NCBI GenBank assembly: GCA_009930445.1
Contig: RZYD01000088.1
Coordinates: 1 to 8,592 of the forward strand
Origin: Bacteroidia bacterium
GTDB lineage: Bacteria > Bacteroidota > Bacteroidia > Bacteroidales > BM520
DNA: 8,592 nucleotides
Reading direction: 5' to 3'
This document shows positions 1-7,078 of this stretch, piece by piece; the first letter of the stretch is position 1; each line of letters starts with the position of its first letter. The notes under the pieces are model-generated. The model had not been told where the DNA came from, searched no databases, and saw only the letters and a list, made by a program, of their open reading frames with translations. The translations under genes and the position numbers were made by a program.

Positions 1-66
1 GTTAAGGCACTCTTTGACCTTTGGCGCACAGAAAACTACAGCAAGCTGATAATCAAAGCAAAATAG
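1..66 (+). CDS. C-terminal fragment of an unidentified upstream gene (partial at left edge)
   Basis: An open frame runs from the first base to a TAG at 64-66 and encodes 21 residues that end in KLIIKAK. It looks like the tail of a soluble protein: an amphipathic helix (ALFDLWRTENYSKL) followed by a short basic beta strand. That pattern resembles the C-terminus of medium-chain (zinc-type) dehydrogenases, but 21 residues are too few to assign a family. The stop lies only 7 nt before the ATG of the next gene on the same strand, with no room for a separate promoter, so the two are probably co-transcribed. The 5' part lies outside the window. A chance open frame this short is possible; the tight spacing to the next gene is the main support. 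Confidence 0.45.
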   Translation, partial: VKALFDLWRTENYSKLIIKAK

Positions 67-73
67 TTGCAGA

Positions 74-3000
74 ATGTATATTGCTGACCTTCACATACAC
101 AGTCATTATTCAATGGCTACCAGTAAGCAGCTGACACCCGCATACCTTGACTTGTGGGCACGCAACAAAGGCATTACTGTAGTCGGGACAGGAGATTTTA
201 CGCATCCCAAATGGCTGGAAGAGCTGGAAGAAACCCTTATTTCTGATGGGTCGGGTTTGTATATACTGAAACCGGAATTACGATTGGAAGGAGCAGTAAA
301 TAGTGCCCTGATACCACGCTTTCTCCTTACGGCAGAAATAAGCACTATCTACAAAAAAAAAGACAAAACACGTAAAGTACACCATGTGGTCTTTGTGCCT
401 TCTTTTGCCGATGCCCGGTCGATTCAGGCTGCATTGCTGGCACAAAAATTTAACATTACCAGCGATGGCCGCCCTATTCTGGGCCTGGACTCACGCAACC
501 TACTGGAAATCTGTCTGGAAGAAAGCAACGACTCGTTTTTTTTCCCGGCGCACATCTGGACGCCCTGGTTCTCCGCGTTGGGAGAAAAAAGCGGATTTGA
601 TACCTTAATTGATTGCTATGAAGATCTTACAACTCACATTTCGGCCGTAGAAACCGGATTATCCACTGATCCGGCCATGAACCGAATGGTTAGTTTCCTT
701 GACCGGTTTACACTCCTCTCGAATTCAGATGCCCATTCACCGGAAAAACTAGGACGAAACGCCAATATTCTCCATGGAAATCCTTCCTATCATGGGTTGG
801 TTGAAAGCATCACTTCCGGAGCACCAGAGGTATGGGGCGGTACCATCGATATGTTCCCGCAGGAAGGAAAATACCATTATGCCGGACACAGAAAATGCGG
901 CGTTTGCTGGAATCCGCTCCAAACGGAGGAACACCATGGAATATGCCCCGTGTGTGGTAAAAGGGTTACTTCAGGTGTAATGAACCGGATTGCCGCCTTA
1001 TCTGACCGGCCCATCGATTCACCAGAGGCTCCAAACACGGTTTTTCAATCTATTATTCCCCTAAAGGAAATTATTGCAGAAGTGAACCAGATCGCGGCTA
1101 CAGGAAAAAAAACAGACCAGGAATACTACCGTATACTTTCGCGAACTGGCCCGGAACTGGAAATACTGCTTTCCACCGACATGGAAGAAATCAGCCGGAC
1201 AGCAGGTACACTGATGGGTGAAGCCATACGAAGAATGCGAAACAAAGAAGTTTTGATTAAGGAAGGATTTGACGGTGAATATGGGAAAATACGCCTTTTT
1301 TCCCCGGGAGAACTAACACGTTCGGGTTCATTGTTTCAAATGACCGAACCCATAATCGAAAAACCGCAGCGACGGGAATCACTGAAATTTGATGTAGAAA
1401 AATTTCAACGTTTGTATGCACAGCAGGAAGAAACACGCACCGGGGCAGAAGAAAGCAGCCCGGCCCTTTTTCAGAAAAATCATCCCCTTTCGGGATTGAA
1501 TCCGGATCAAAAAGCCGCTGCAAGCCATCTTCAGGGACCGGCGCTGGTCGTGGCAGGCCCCGGAACAGGAAAAACAAGAGTACTCACACAACGTATCGCC
1601 TACCTCCTTGCTGAAGGATTAGCCTCCCCGGAACAAATTCTGGCTTTAACGTTTACCAACAAGGCAGCAGAAGAGATGAAAGAGCGCCTTGCTGCGCTTC
1701 AGGGAAAAGATACTACAAAAAAAATGCAGATAACAACCTTTCATGCCTTTGGACTACAGTGGCTGAAAGAATACGGGAAAAGTTATGCCGGGATGGTGGA
1801 CAATAAGGATAAGGCGTTGATAATTAAAGTAGTAGCGCCTGAACTCTCCCGCCGGGATAGGATTAAAGCCATACACGGTTTCACTGAAATAAAAACCACG
1901 GCAAAAAAAACGCAAAACAAAACCTGGCAAAATGTATTTTCACGCTATCAACACTATCTTGTAAAAAACAACCTATTCGATTTCGACGACCTGTTGATAA
2001 AACCCCTGACCGTATTACAGGGTTCAGAGGAATTACGTAAAACAATCCAAACCAAATATCCATGGATTCTTGTGGATGAGGTTCAGGATATCAACGCCAT
2101 GCAATACCAACTCTTAAAAACTTTATCGGCAACAAGCAATGCCAACCTGTTTTTAATTGGTGACCCCCAGCAGTCGATCTACGGTTTTCGGGGTGCTGAC
2201 AACCGGCTGCCCGATACCTTTTGCACTGACTACAACCGGGTTAAAGTGTACCCGCTGACGTATAGCTACCGCTGCAGTGAAAAAATACTGAAAGCAGCCG
2301 GTAGTGTGCTTTCAGATCCAAAGTTTAACCCGGTCGGAGAAAATCCCGGAACAAAAATTCACCTTGTACGAACACAGAGCAGCGCATCTGAGGCAGAGTA
2401 TGTTGCCCGCAAAATAGAAGAAATGATCGGGGGGTTACGTTTTTTTAGTATGGACAGCCATATCAGTACAGGCCGAAAGAAGGATAAGATAACAAGTTTA
2501 TCCGACTTTGCGGTATTGTGCCGTACATCGAAACAGATGGAGGCCTTTGAAAAGGCCTTTCATGACCACAGCATCCCCTATCAGCGTTTCGGGGAAGAAA
2601 ACTGGCTGAAGAGTGAGCCCTTTTCCTCGTTGATTTATGCATTAAGAGCGATATTTCTCCCATATAATGAGGTTGTTAACGATTTTATCAAAGAGAAAGG
2701 TATACATTTGAATCCAGCCCTGAAAAAGGGTAATAATACTGAGTTTCTGCTTCGCAACATCGCAAAACAGCTTGGGCAGGAAATCACCGGGTACGATCTG
2801 GAGCGGATGCTACGGCTGATAAAAAAGTATGCGTATGTGGAGGAGTTTTTGGAATCAGCCATGCTGGGACTCCCCGGCGATTACGCGCAGTCCGGAACGG
2901 AGAAGGTAAGCCTGATGACCCTGCATGCCTCCAAAGGACTGGAATTTTGGTGTGTTTTTGTCACCGGTGTGGAAGACGGGCTTCTTCCCTACGCGTTGTT

Positions 3001-3235
3001 TGAATCGATGGAGACTGACCCTGCGGAGGAGGAACGCTTGCTATATGTGGGTATGACCCGGGCGAAGGAATATTTGTATCTTACCCATGCCACACGGCGA
3101 ATTTTGGGCGGAAGAACCTATACCCTACCCTTAAGCCCGTTCGTACATCGCATCCCAGGCAGTTTAATCGAATTTGAAAATCAGAAATCCCGAAGGCCGG
3201 ATCAAAAAGAAGATAACCAACTAAAACTTTTTTAG
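74..3235 (+). CDS. EndoQ-like PHP-family endonuclease fused to UvrD/Rep-type (SF1A) DNA helicase
   Basis: Probable DNA repair protein combining a nuclease with an ATP-dependent 3'-5' helicase. Residues 1-~415 match the endonuclease Q family, which in archaea and some bacteria cuts DNA 5' of deaminated bases. Visible PHP-type metal motifs are DLHIHS (5-10), GTGDFTHP (38-45), AEIS (87-90), PAH (158-160), ET (193-194) and NSDAHSP (217-223). A zinc site follows (C275, C278, C291, C294), then the GFDGEYGKIRLFSP segment (398-411). After a charged linker (~425-470) comes the helicase: Q motif near 472-483, Walker A GPGTGKT (495-501), Ia (524-535), Ib TFHAFG (555-560), II DEVQD (668-672), III GDPQQSIYGFRGAD (696-709), IV YSYRCSE (730-736), V LMTLHASKGLEF (947-958), VI ERLLYVGMTRAKEYLYL (987-1003). 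The start is set by the N-terminal DLHIHS motif. No Shine-Dalgarno sequence is seen. One uninterrupted frame covers both halves. Activity and substrate are inferred from family membership only. Confidence 0.9.
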   Translation: MYIADLHIHSHYSMATSKQLTPAYLDLWARNKGITVVGTGDFTHPKWLEELEETLISDGSGLYILKPELRLEGAVNSALIPRFLLTAEISTIYKKKDKTRKVHHVVFVPSFADARSIQAALLAQKFNITSDGRPILGLDSRNLLEICLEESNDSFFFPAHIWTPWFSALGEKSGFDTLIDCYEDLTTHISAVETGLSTDPAMNRMVSFLDRFTLLSNSDAHSPEKLGRNANILHGNPSYHGLVESITSGAPEVWGGTIDMFPQEGKYHYAGHRKCGVCWNPLQTEEHHGICPVCGKRVTSGVMNRIAALSDRPIDSPEAPNTVFQSIIPLKEIIAEVNQIAATGKKTDQEYYRILSRTGPELEILLSTDMEEISRTAGTLMGEAIRRMRNKEVLIKEGFDGEYGKIRLFSPGELTRSGSLFQMTEPIIEKPQRRESLKFDVEKFQRLYAQQEETRTGAEESSPALFQKNHPLSGLNPDQKAAASHLQGPALVVAGPGTGKTRVLTQRIAYLLAEGLASPEQILALTFTNKAAEEMKERLAALQGKDTTKKMQITTFHAFGLQWLKEYGKSYAGMVDNKDKALIIKVVAPELSRRDRIKAIHGFTEIKTTAKKTQNKTWQNVFSRYQHYLVKNNLFDFDDLLIKPLTVLQGSEELRKTIQTKYPWILVDEVQDINAMQYQLLKTLSATSNANLFLIGDPQQSIYGFRGADNRLPDTFCTDYNRVKVYPLTYSYRCSEKILKAAGSVLSDPKFNPVGENPGTKIHLVRTQSSASEAEYVARKIEEMIGGLRFFSMDSHISTGRKKDKITSLSDFAVLCRTSKQMEAFEKAFHDHSIPYQRFGEENWLKSEPFSSLIYALRAIFLPYNEVVNDFIKEKGIHLNPALKKGNNTEFLLRNIAKQLGQEITGYDLERMLRLIKKYAYVEEFLESAMLGLPGDYAQSGTEKVSLMTLHASKGLEFWCVFVTGVEDGLLPYALFESMETDPAEEERLLYVGMTRAKEYLYLTHATRRILGGRTYTLPLSPFVHRIPGSLIEFENQKSRRPDQKEDNQLKLF

Positions 3236-3308
3236 TATTAGTTTCCCCGGCAATGCTGAAAATTTTTCGACAGGGGGATTTTGATAAAACAGGGTGAGAT
3301 AACGGCAA
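3236..3308. terminator. Convergent intergenic region with a weak hairpin
   Basis: This 73-nt gap separates the stops of the convergent fusion helicase gene and the ureohydrolase-like gene. The only candidate hairpin pairs TCCCC (3244-3248) with GGGGA (3274-3278) around a 25-nt AT-rich loop. It is followed on the plus strand by TTTTGATAAAAC, a poor U-tract. The long loop and short stem make it an unconvincing intrinsic terminator, but its position between two converging genes is where a bidirectional terminator is expected. Confidence 0.25.
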
Positions 3309-4487
3309 TTACATTAATTTCTGGTACACCATCCACCACCGTTCAGGGATATCATTGGCACAAGCTGCCTGATAATCCTGATAAGAACACGGAACCATAT
3401 AATGCCTTTCGTACCGGGCTTTGACATTAGCCGTGCATTGTACTTCCATCCACCAACGATCTGACTTTTTCGATTTATAAAAAATAAGATCTTCCGTATG
3501 GTTTTCAACCGGAACCACATATTTCAGGTAATCGGATTTATCTTTATCCCTATAGGGGAAATCATTTTTACGGTGAGAAAATCCCTCCAAAAAATACCAG
3601 ATCATTTGTGCAATAAGCATGGCCGTTTGATGATTATCGTCATATTCCGGGTTATATTCAAAAATACCCAGACAGGAGAGTTTATCACTTAAGCCGGCAT
3701 AACGCATAATCTGGCAGATTTCTTCTCCGTAAAAGCCATTGGGGCCGGCATTTTTGTTTCCCGGTGCTTCTGCTTTCCGAATAGCAGAAATATCAACGGA
3801 TAGCATATCAGCATTTCTGACAATGGGCTCCACTTCTTCCATATCGGCACGCACTACACCAAGCCGGTAGGTGTCAAAAAGCAACTTGCTCATTAAATTA
3901 ACTGCATCATTATCAACATAATATGATTGATATCCGATGTTTGTATAATTGAAAAGATAATTAGGCTGGTGCAGAAGAATTTTGCTAAGATACGACTGTG
4001 CAGAAATCGCTGAATCTTCTTCGCCCAGATCGAAACGGCTGTCAACACTTACGATATTGATAATTTGTCCAAGTTCTTCATACGACTTATAGGTGGCCCA
4101 GGTAATATCCTGACTCCCTCCAAGGAGGACAGGGGTGATATTATTTTTTAGCAATTCGCCACAGACAGCACTGATGGCAAAAAAAGTATCGTTCAGGCTA
4201 TGGCCCTTTTTAATATTTCCCAGATCAGCGAGCCGTATTTTCCAATGGGCAGGGAAAAGTTGAAAGAGTTGTTCCCGAATTTTATCTGGTGCACCGGCAC
4301 AGCCTGTATTATTTACATTTCCCCGTTCTTCGGGAACGCCAATAAGGGCAATCTGCACCCCTTCCAGATCCGGGAAACCCTGTTCATCGGAATGTATGAT
4401 GCAGTAATCCATCATGCGAGGCCTTCGCGAACTGAAAATTTCCATTTTTTGCAGGCCGACAGGATCAAAATATACCGATAATTCCAT
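3309..4487 (-). CDS. Arginase/formimidoylglutamase-like (ureohydrolase-fold) protein with altered metal site
   Basis: 392 residues. The ureohydrolase core is recognisable from IALIGVPEERGN (46-57), TGCAGAPDKIR (61-71), LLGGSQDIT (121-129), VDSRFDLG (148-155), SVDISAIRKAEAPG (230-243) and FEYNPEYD (276-283). In true arginases and agmatinases these sites read GGDHS, DAHxD and DxDxxDP. Here the first His is replaced (GGSQD), the second His is Arg (R151), and the second Asp of the third motif is Ser (S234); D149, D153, D232 and E277 remain. Database pipelines would probably call this formimidoylglutamase, but the lost ligands make canonical Mn2-dependent hydrolysis doubtful. A C-terminal extension (~305-392) carries paired-Trp motifs DRWWMEV (343-349) and PERWWMVYQ (381-389). 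The gene lies 45 nt downstream of topA on the same strand, so it is probably co-transcribed. The ATG at 4487 lacks a Shine-Dalgarno sequence; M15 is a less likely alternative start. Fold assignment is firm, function is open. Confidence 0.8.
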   Translation of the reverse strand: MELSVYFDPVGLQKMEIFSSRRPRMMDYCIIHSDEQGFPDLEGVQIALIGVPEERGNVNNTGCAGAPDKIREQLFQLFPAHWKIRLADLGNIKKGHSLNDTFFAISAVCGELLKNNITPVLLGGSQDITWATYKSYEELGQIINIVSVDSRFDLGEEDSAISAQSYLSKILLHQPNYLFNYTNIGYQSYYVDNDAVNLMSKLLFDTYRLGVVRADMEEVEPIVRNADMLSVDISAIRKAEAPGNKNAGPNGFYGEEICQIMRYAGLSDKLSCLGIFEYNPEYDDNHQTAMLIAQMIWYFLEGFSHRKNDFPYRDKDKSDYLKYVVPVENHTEDLIFYKSKKSDRWWMEVQCTANVKARYERHYMVPCSYQDYQAACANDIPERWWMVYQKLM

Positions 4488-4532
4488 TTAACATTATTTT
4501 GTTTTCAATGTACGGCAGCTGAAGAATAAAGG

Positions 4533-6857
4533 TTACTTTTTGCCACGTGAAGATCGGGTTTTTTTTGTACTCCGCTGCTCATCGGCCATTTTAAGGCATT
4601 CCTCACGGGTCAGGGTCTTAGGATCGCGGGTTTTGGGTATCCGAAAATTCTCTTTTTCAATTTGAAAATATGGGCCATAACGACCATTTAAAACTTTAAT
4701 TACAGGGTCGCCATCAAAAACACAGATTTCATTCTGTTTGTCTTTCAGCCTTTTGGCCTCAATAATTTCTATGGCACGTGCCGTATCGATGGTAGCAGGA
4801 TTATCGGTTTTCTCCAGTGAGAAAAAATTATTATTATGACGCACATAAGGTCCAAAACGTCCAATAGCCACCGTCAGTTCATAGTCCTGATAGGTTCCGA
4901 GCTTCCGTGGAAATTTGAATAATTCCAACGCTTCTTCCAGTGAAATGGTATCAATCGACTGGCCTTTTTTCAGACCGGCAAACTGGGGTTTTTCCTCATC
5001 TTCTTTTTCCCCAATCTGTGCCATGGCACCAAAACGGCCAATTTTCACATAGATATTTTTCCCGGAGACCGGATCAATGCCCAGTAACCGTTCCCCTTTC
5101 ACTTTATCCGTATTTTTCAGGGCATCTTCAATACTTTCATGAAAATTTCCGTAAAAATCATGGATCATTTGATTCCACTTTCGTTCGCCGTTGGCAATTT
5201 CATCAAACTCTTTTTCAACACTGGCCGTAAAATTATAATCCATTACCTCACCAAAATTTTTGGTTAAAAATTCATTAACCAGATTACCAATGTCGGTAGG
5301 TGTCAGTTTCCCTTTTATGACCCCGGTTTTTTCTGTTTTTTTCGTTTCAGAAAGCGTATCATCTTTTAAGATGATAATTTGAAACTCTCTTTTCTCGCCG
5401 GGTGCATTCACCTTTTCCACGTATCCGCGTTTCTGAATAGTAGAGATGGTGGGCGCATAGGTGGATGGACGGCCGATGCCGAGTTCTTCCATCCGTTTTA
5501 CAAGGCTGGCTTCCGAATAGCGGAAAGGTGGAACCGTATAACGTTGGGTCGCTGTGATGGATTCCACCTGTAAGGCATCGCCGGCAGAAAGGGGAGGGAT
5601 TACATTGCGGATATCCTCGTCATCGTCGTCATCTTTCGATTCAAGATACACTTTCAGAAATCCATCAAAAATCAATACTTCACCCTTTGCCTGAAATACT
5701 TCTCTGGAGGCACTGCTATTGATAGTAACTGTAGTTTTTTCATATTTAGCGTCACTCATCTGTGATGCAACAGTACGTTTCCAGATGAGGTCGTACAATT
5801 TTTTTTGTGAAGGATCGCCTTCGATAAACTGATGCGAAAGATAGGTTGGCCGTATGGCTTCATGCGCTTCCTGAGCCCCTTTCGTTTTGGTAGTATAACG
5901 ACGAGTTTTCACATACTTTTCGCCAAAAAGCTCCATAATTTTCTCTTTTGCCATCGCCATGGCCATATTGGAAAGGTTAACGGAGTCGGTACGCATATAG
6001 GTAATCTTTCCCGATTCATACAGCTGTTGGGCCACAAGCATGGTTTTCGAAACCGAGAAACCCAGTTTTCGCGAAGCCTCCTGCTGTAAAGTAGAAGTAG
6101 TAAAAGGCGGGGCCGGTGTTTTGGTGGCCGGTTTGGTTTCCACATCTGAAACAGTATACGATGCACCCTGACAAAGGGCCAAAAAATCGAGGGCTTCCTG
6201 GCGTGTATTAAATTTTTTAGGTAATTCGGCTTCAATTTTAGCCATTTCTCCATTTTTTTTCAGAAGAAACAGTGCGGTAATCCGAAAATAGGACTTCGTT
6301 GTAAACTGCCGGATTTCCTGTTCCCGTTCAACGATAAGCCTTACGGCGACTGACTGCACCCTGCCTGCAGAGAGGGCGGGTTTTACCTTTTTCCATAAAA
6401 CAGGCGACAACTCGAAACCCACTAAACGATCGAGGACACGACGTGCCTGTTGAGCATTAACAAGGTTAAGATCAATGTTACGGGGATGCTGTATGGCCTC
6501 CAAAATAGCCGACCGGGTAATCTCATGAAATACAATTCGCCGTGTTTTTTCTTTGTCCAGATGAAGTGTTTCAGAAAGATGCCACGAAATGGCCTCCCCT
6601 TCGCGGTCTTCATCAGAGGCCAACCATATCACCTCCGCCTCTTTTGCAAGTTTCTGCAGTTCCTTCACTACCTTTATCTTGTCGCTGCTGATTTCATATT
6701 CCGGCTTAAAGCCATTGTTAACATCGACGCCAAGGTCTTTCTTTGACAAATCTCTTACATGCCCAAAACTGGATTTCACAGTAAAATCTTTCCCTAAAAA
6801 CCCTTCGATTGTTTTTGCCTTTGCCGGCGACTCCACAATTACAAGATTCTTTACCAT
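4533..6857 (-). CDS. topA: Type I (type IA) DNA topoisomerase TopA
   Basis: TopA relaxes negatively supercoiled DNA by breaking and passing one strand through a 5'-phosphotyrosine intermediate. The N-terminal Toprim domain carries VESPAKAKTIE (8-18, metal-site E9), FGHVRDL (31-37) and the acidic triad in DEDREGE (82-88). The gate and active-site region shows SAGRVQSVAVRLI (163-175), catalytic Y287 in ITYMRTDS (285-292), AHEAIRPT (331-338) and GIGRPSTYAPTI (460-471). The 774-residue length is near that of E. coli TopA, but the C-terminus has no CxxC zinc ribbons. It instead carries repeats with G-R-F/Y-G cores (607-610, 666-669, 725-728), as in the Toprim C-terminal repeat family, then a basic tail (KKTRSSRGKK). 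An aspartate-rich loop (DDDDDED) at 409-415 is a small oddity. The start is fixed by the family N-terminus MVKNLVIVESPAKA. It is divergent from miaB and probably the first gene of a two-gene unit with the ureohydrolase-like gene. Confidence 0.97.
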   Translation of the reverse strand: MVKNLVIVESPAKAKTIEGFLGKDFTVKSSFGHVRDLSKKDLGVDVNNGFKPEYEISSDKIKVVKELQKLAKEAEVIWLASDEDREGEAISWHLSETLHLDKEKTRRIVFHEITRSAILEAIQHPRNIDLNLVNAQQARRVLDRLVGFELSPVLWKKVKPALSAGRVQSVAVRLIVEREQEIRQFTTKSYFRITALFLLKKNGEMAKIEAELPKKFNTRQEALDFLALCQGASYTVSDVETKPATKTPAPPFTTSTLQQEASRKLGFSVSKTMLVAQQLYESGKITYMRTDSVNLSNMAMAMAKEKIMELFGEKYVKTRRYTTKTKGAQEAHEAIRPTYLSHQFIEGDPSQKKLYDLIWKRTVASQMSDAKYEKTTVTINSSASREVFQAKGEVLIFDGFLKVYLESKDDDDDEDIRNVIPPLSAGDALQVESITATQRYTVPPFRYSEASLVKRMEELGIGRPSTYAPTISTIQKRGYVEKVNAPGEKREFQIIILKDDTLSETKKTEKTGVIKGKLTPTDIGNLVNEFLTKNFGEVMDYNFTASVEKEFDEIANGERKWNQMIHDFYGNFHESIEDALKNTDKVKGERLLGIDPVSGKNIYVKIGRFGAMAQIGEKEDEEKPQFAGLKKGQSIDTISLEEALELFKFPRKLGTYQDYELTVAIGRFGPYVRHNNNFFSLEKTDNPATIDTARAIEIIEAKRLKDKQNEICVFDGDPVIKVLNGRYGPYFQIEKENFRIPKTRDPKTLTREECLKMADEQRSTKKTRSSRGKK

Positions 6858-6958
6858 AATTACAATCTATTGTTTTTCAGTTGATTAAAAAGATAAAACG
6901 CACGATTTTCGAATAAATTTCTTTGCATTCATTCTTTCATACGGTTCTTATCCGGCCA

Positions 6959-6966
6959 CAAAATTA
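6959..6966 (-). promoter_or_regulatory. Candidate -7 element for topA (TAATTTTG)
   Basis: Read on the minus strand, these bases are TAATTTTG, a full match to the Bacteroidota primary sigma-factor -7 consensus TAnnTTTG. It would give a leader of roughly 95 nt before the topA ATG. No convincing TTG -33 element sits about 20 nt upstream, so the call rests on the -7 match alone. An 8-mer with two free positions can occur by chance in AT-rich DNA. Confidence 0.35.
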
Positions 6967-6996
6967 TAATTTTCCTGCTCATTTGCACATCTATTA

Positions 6997-7019
6997 AGGG
7001 GTAATAAATCATTCCCCCT
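6997..7019. repeat. Inverted repeat in the divergent promoter region
   Basis: AGGGGTAAT (6997-7005) and ATTCCCCCT (7011-7019) form 9-nt arms with one mismatch around a 5-nt spacer. The repeat ends 8 nt before the candidate miaB -7 element at 7028, so it covers the expected -33 contact region of that promoter. That placement fits an operator for a dimeric regulator. It could also be a small hairpin in any RNA crossing it. No known binding site is recognised. Confidence 0.35.
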
Positions 7020-7027
7020 GTTTTTAC

Positions 7028-7035
7028 TACTTTTG
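7028..7035 (+). promoter_or_regulatory. Candidate -7 element for miaB (TACTTTTG)
   Basis: TACTTTTG matches the Bacteroidota -7 consensus TAnnTTTG exactly and lies 43 nt before the miaB ATG, a sensible leader length. No TTG is found at the usual -33 distance; the inverted repeat at 6997-7019 lies there instead. This is the better placed of the two promoter candidates in the region. Confidence 0.45.
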
Positions 7036-7078
7036 CTCCGATATTTTTATTCATTCATTTTTTAGCGAAAAATGACCC

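Larger units (their letters stand above)
6858..7078. promoter_or_regulatory. Divergent topA/miaB intergenic regulatory region
   Basis: The 221-nt AT-rich gap must hold the promoters of both divergent genes. It contains candidate Bacteroidota -7 elements in each direction and one inverted repeat, listed separately. A short dyad ACAAT-ct-ATTGT (6862-6873) lies just upstream of the topA ATG and would be in its mRNA leader. Neither gene has a clear Shine-Dalgarno sequence; A-rich sequence precedes the miaB start (GCGAAAAATGACCC). I see no small ORF, tRNA or riboswitch-like structure in the gap. Confidence 0.7.

Noticed and set aside
353..361. A9 homopolymer inside the EndoQ half, and a T8 run at 536-543, as possible slippage or programmed frameshift sites.
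   Set aside because: The main frame continues intact through both with family motifs on either side; the A-run simply encodes lysines in YKKKDK. No downstream structure or alternative frame of interest was seen.
1257..1577. 106-codon minus-strand frame opposite the fusion gene.
   Set aside because: It overlaps the linker and Walker A region of a well-supported gene; composition and lack of motifs mark it as antisense noise.
5909..6253. 114-codon minus-strand frame within topA.
   Set aside because: It lies entirely inside topA in another frame, its translation is Arg/Pro/Trp-biased with no recognisable motif, and topA itself is unmistakable there.
6589..6888. 99-codon plus-strand frame reaching from topA antisense into the intergenic region.
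   Set aside because: Most of it is antisense to the conserved Toprim domain of TopA; the Ser/Phe-rich translation is typical of antisense reading and no promoter precedes it.
7072..7074. ATG 7 nt upstream of the miaB start.
   Set aside because: It is out of frame with miaB; the 7079 start gives the expected MiaB N-terminus leading into YGCQMN.
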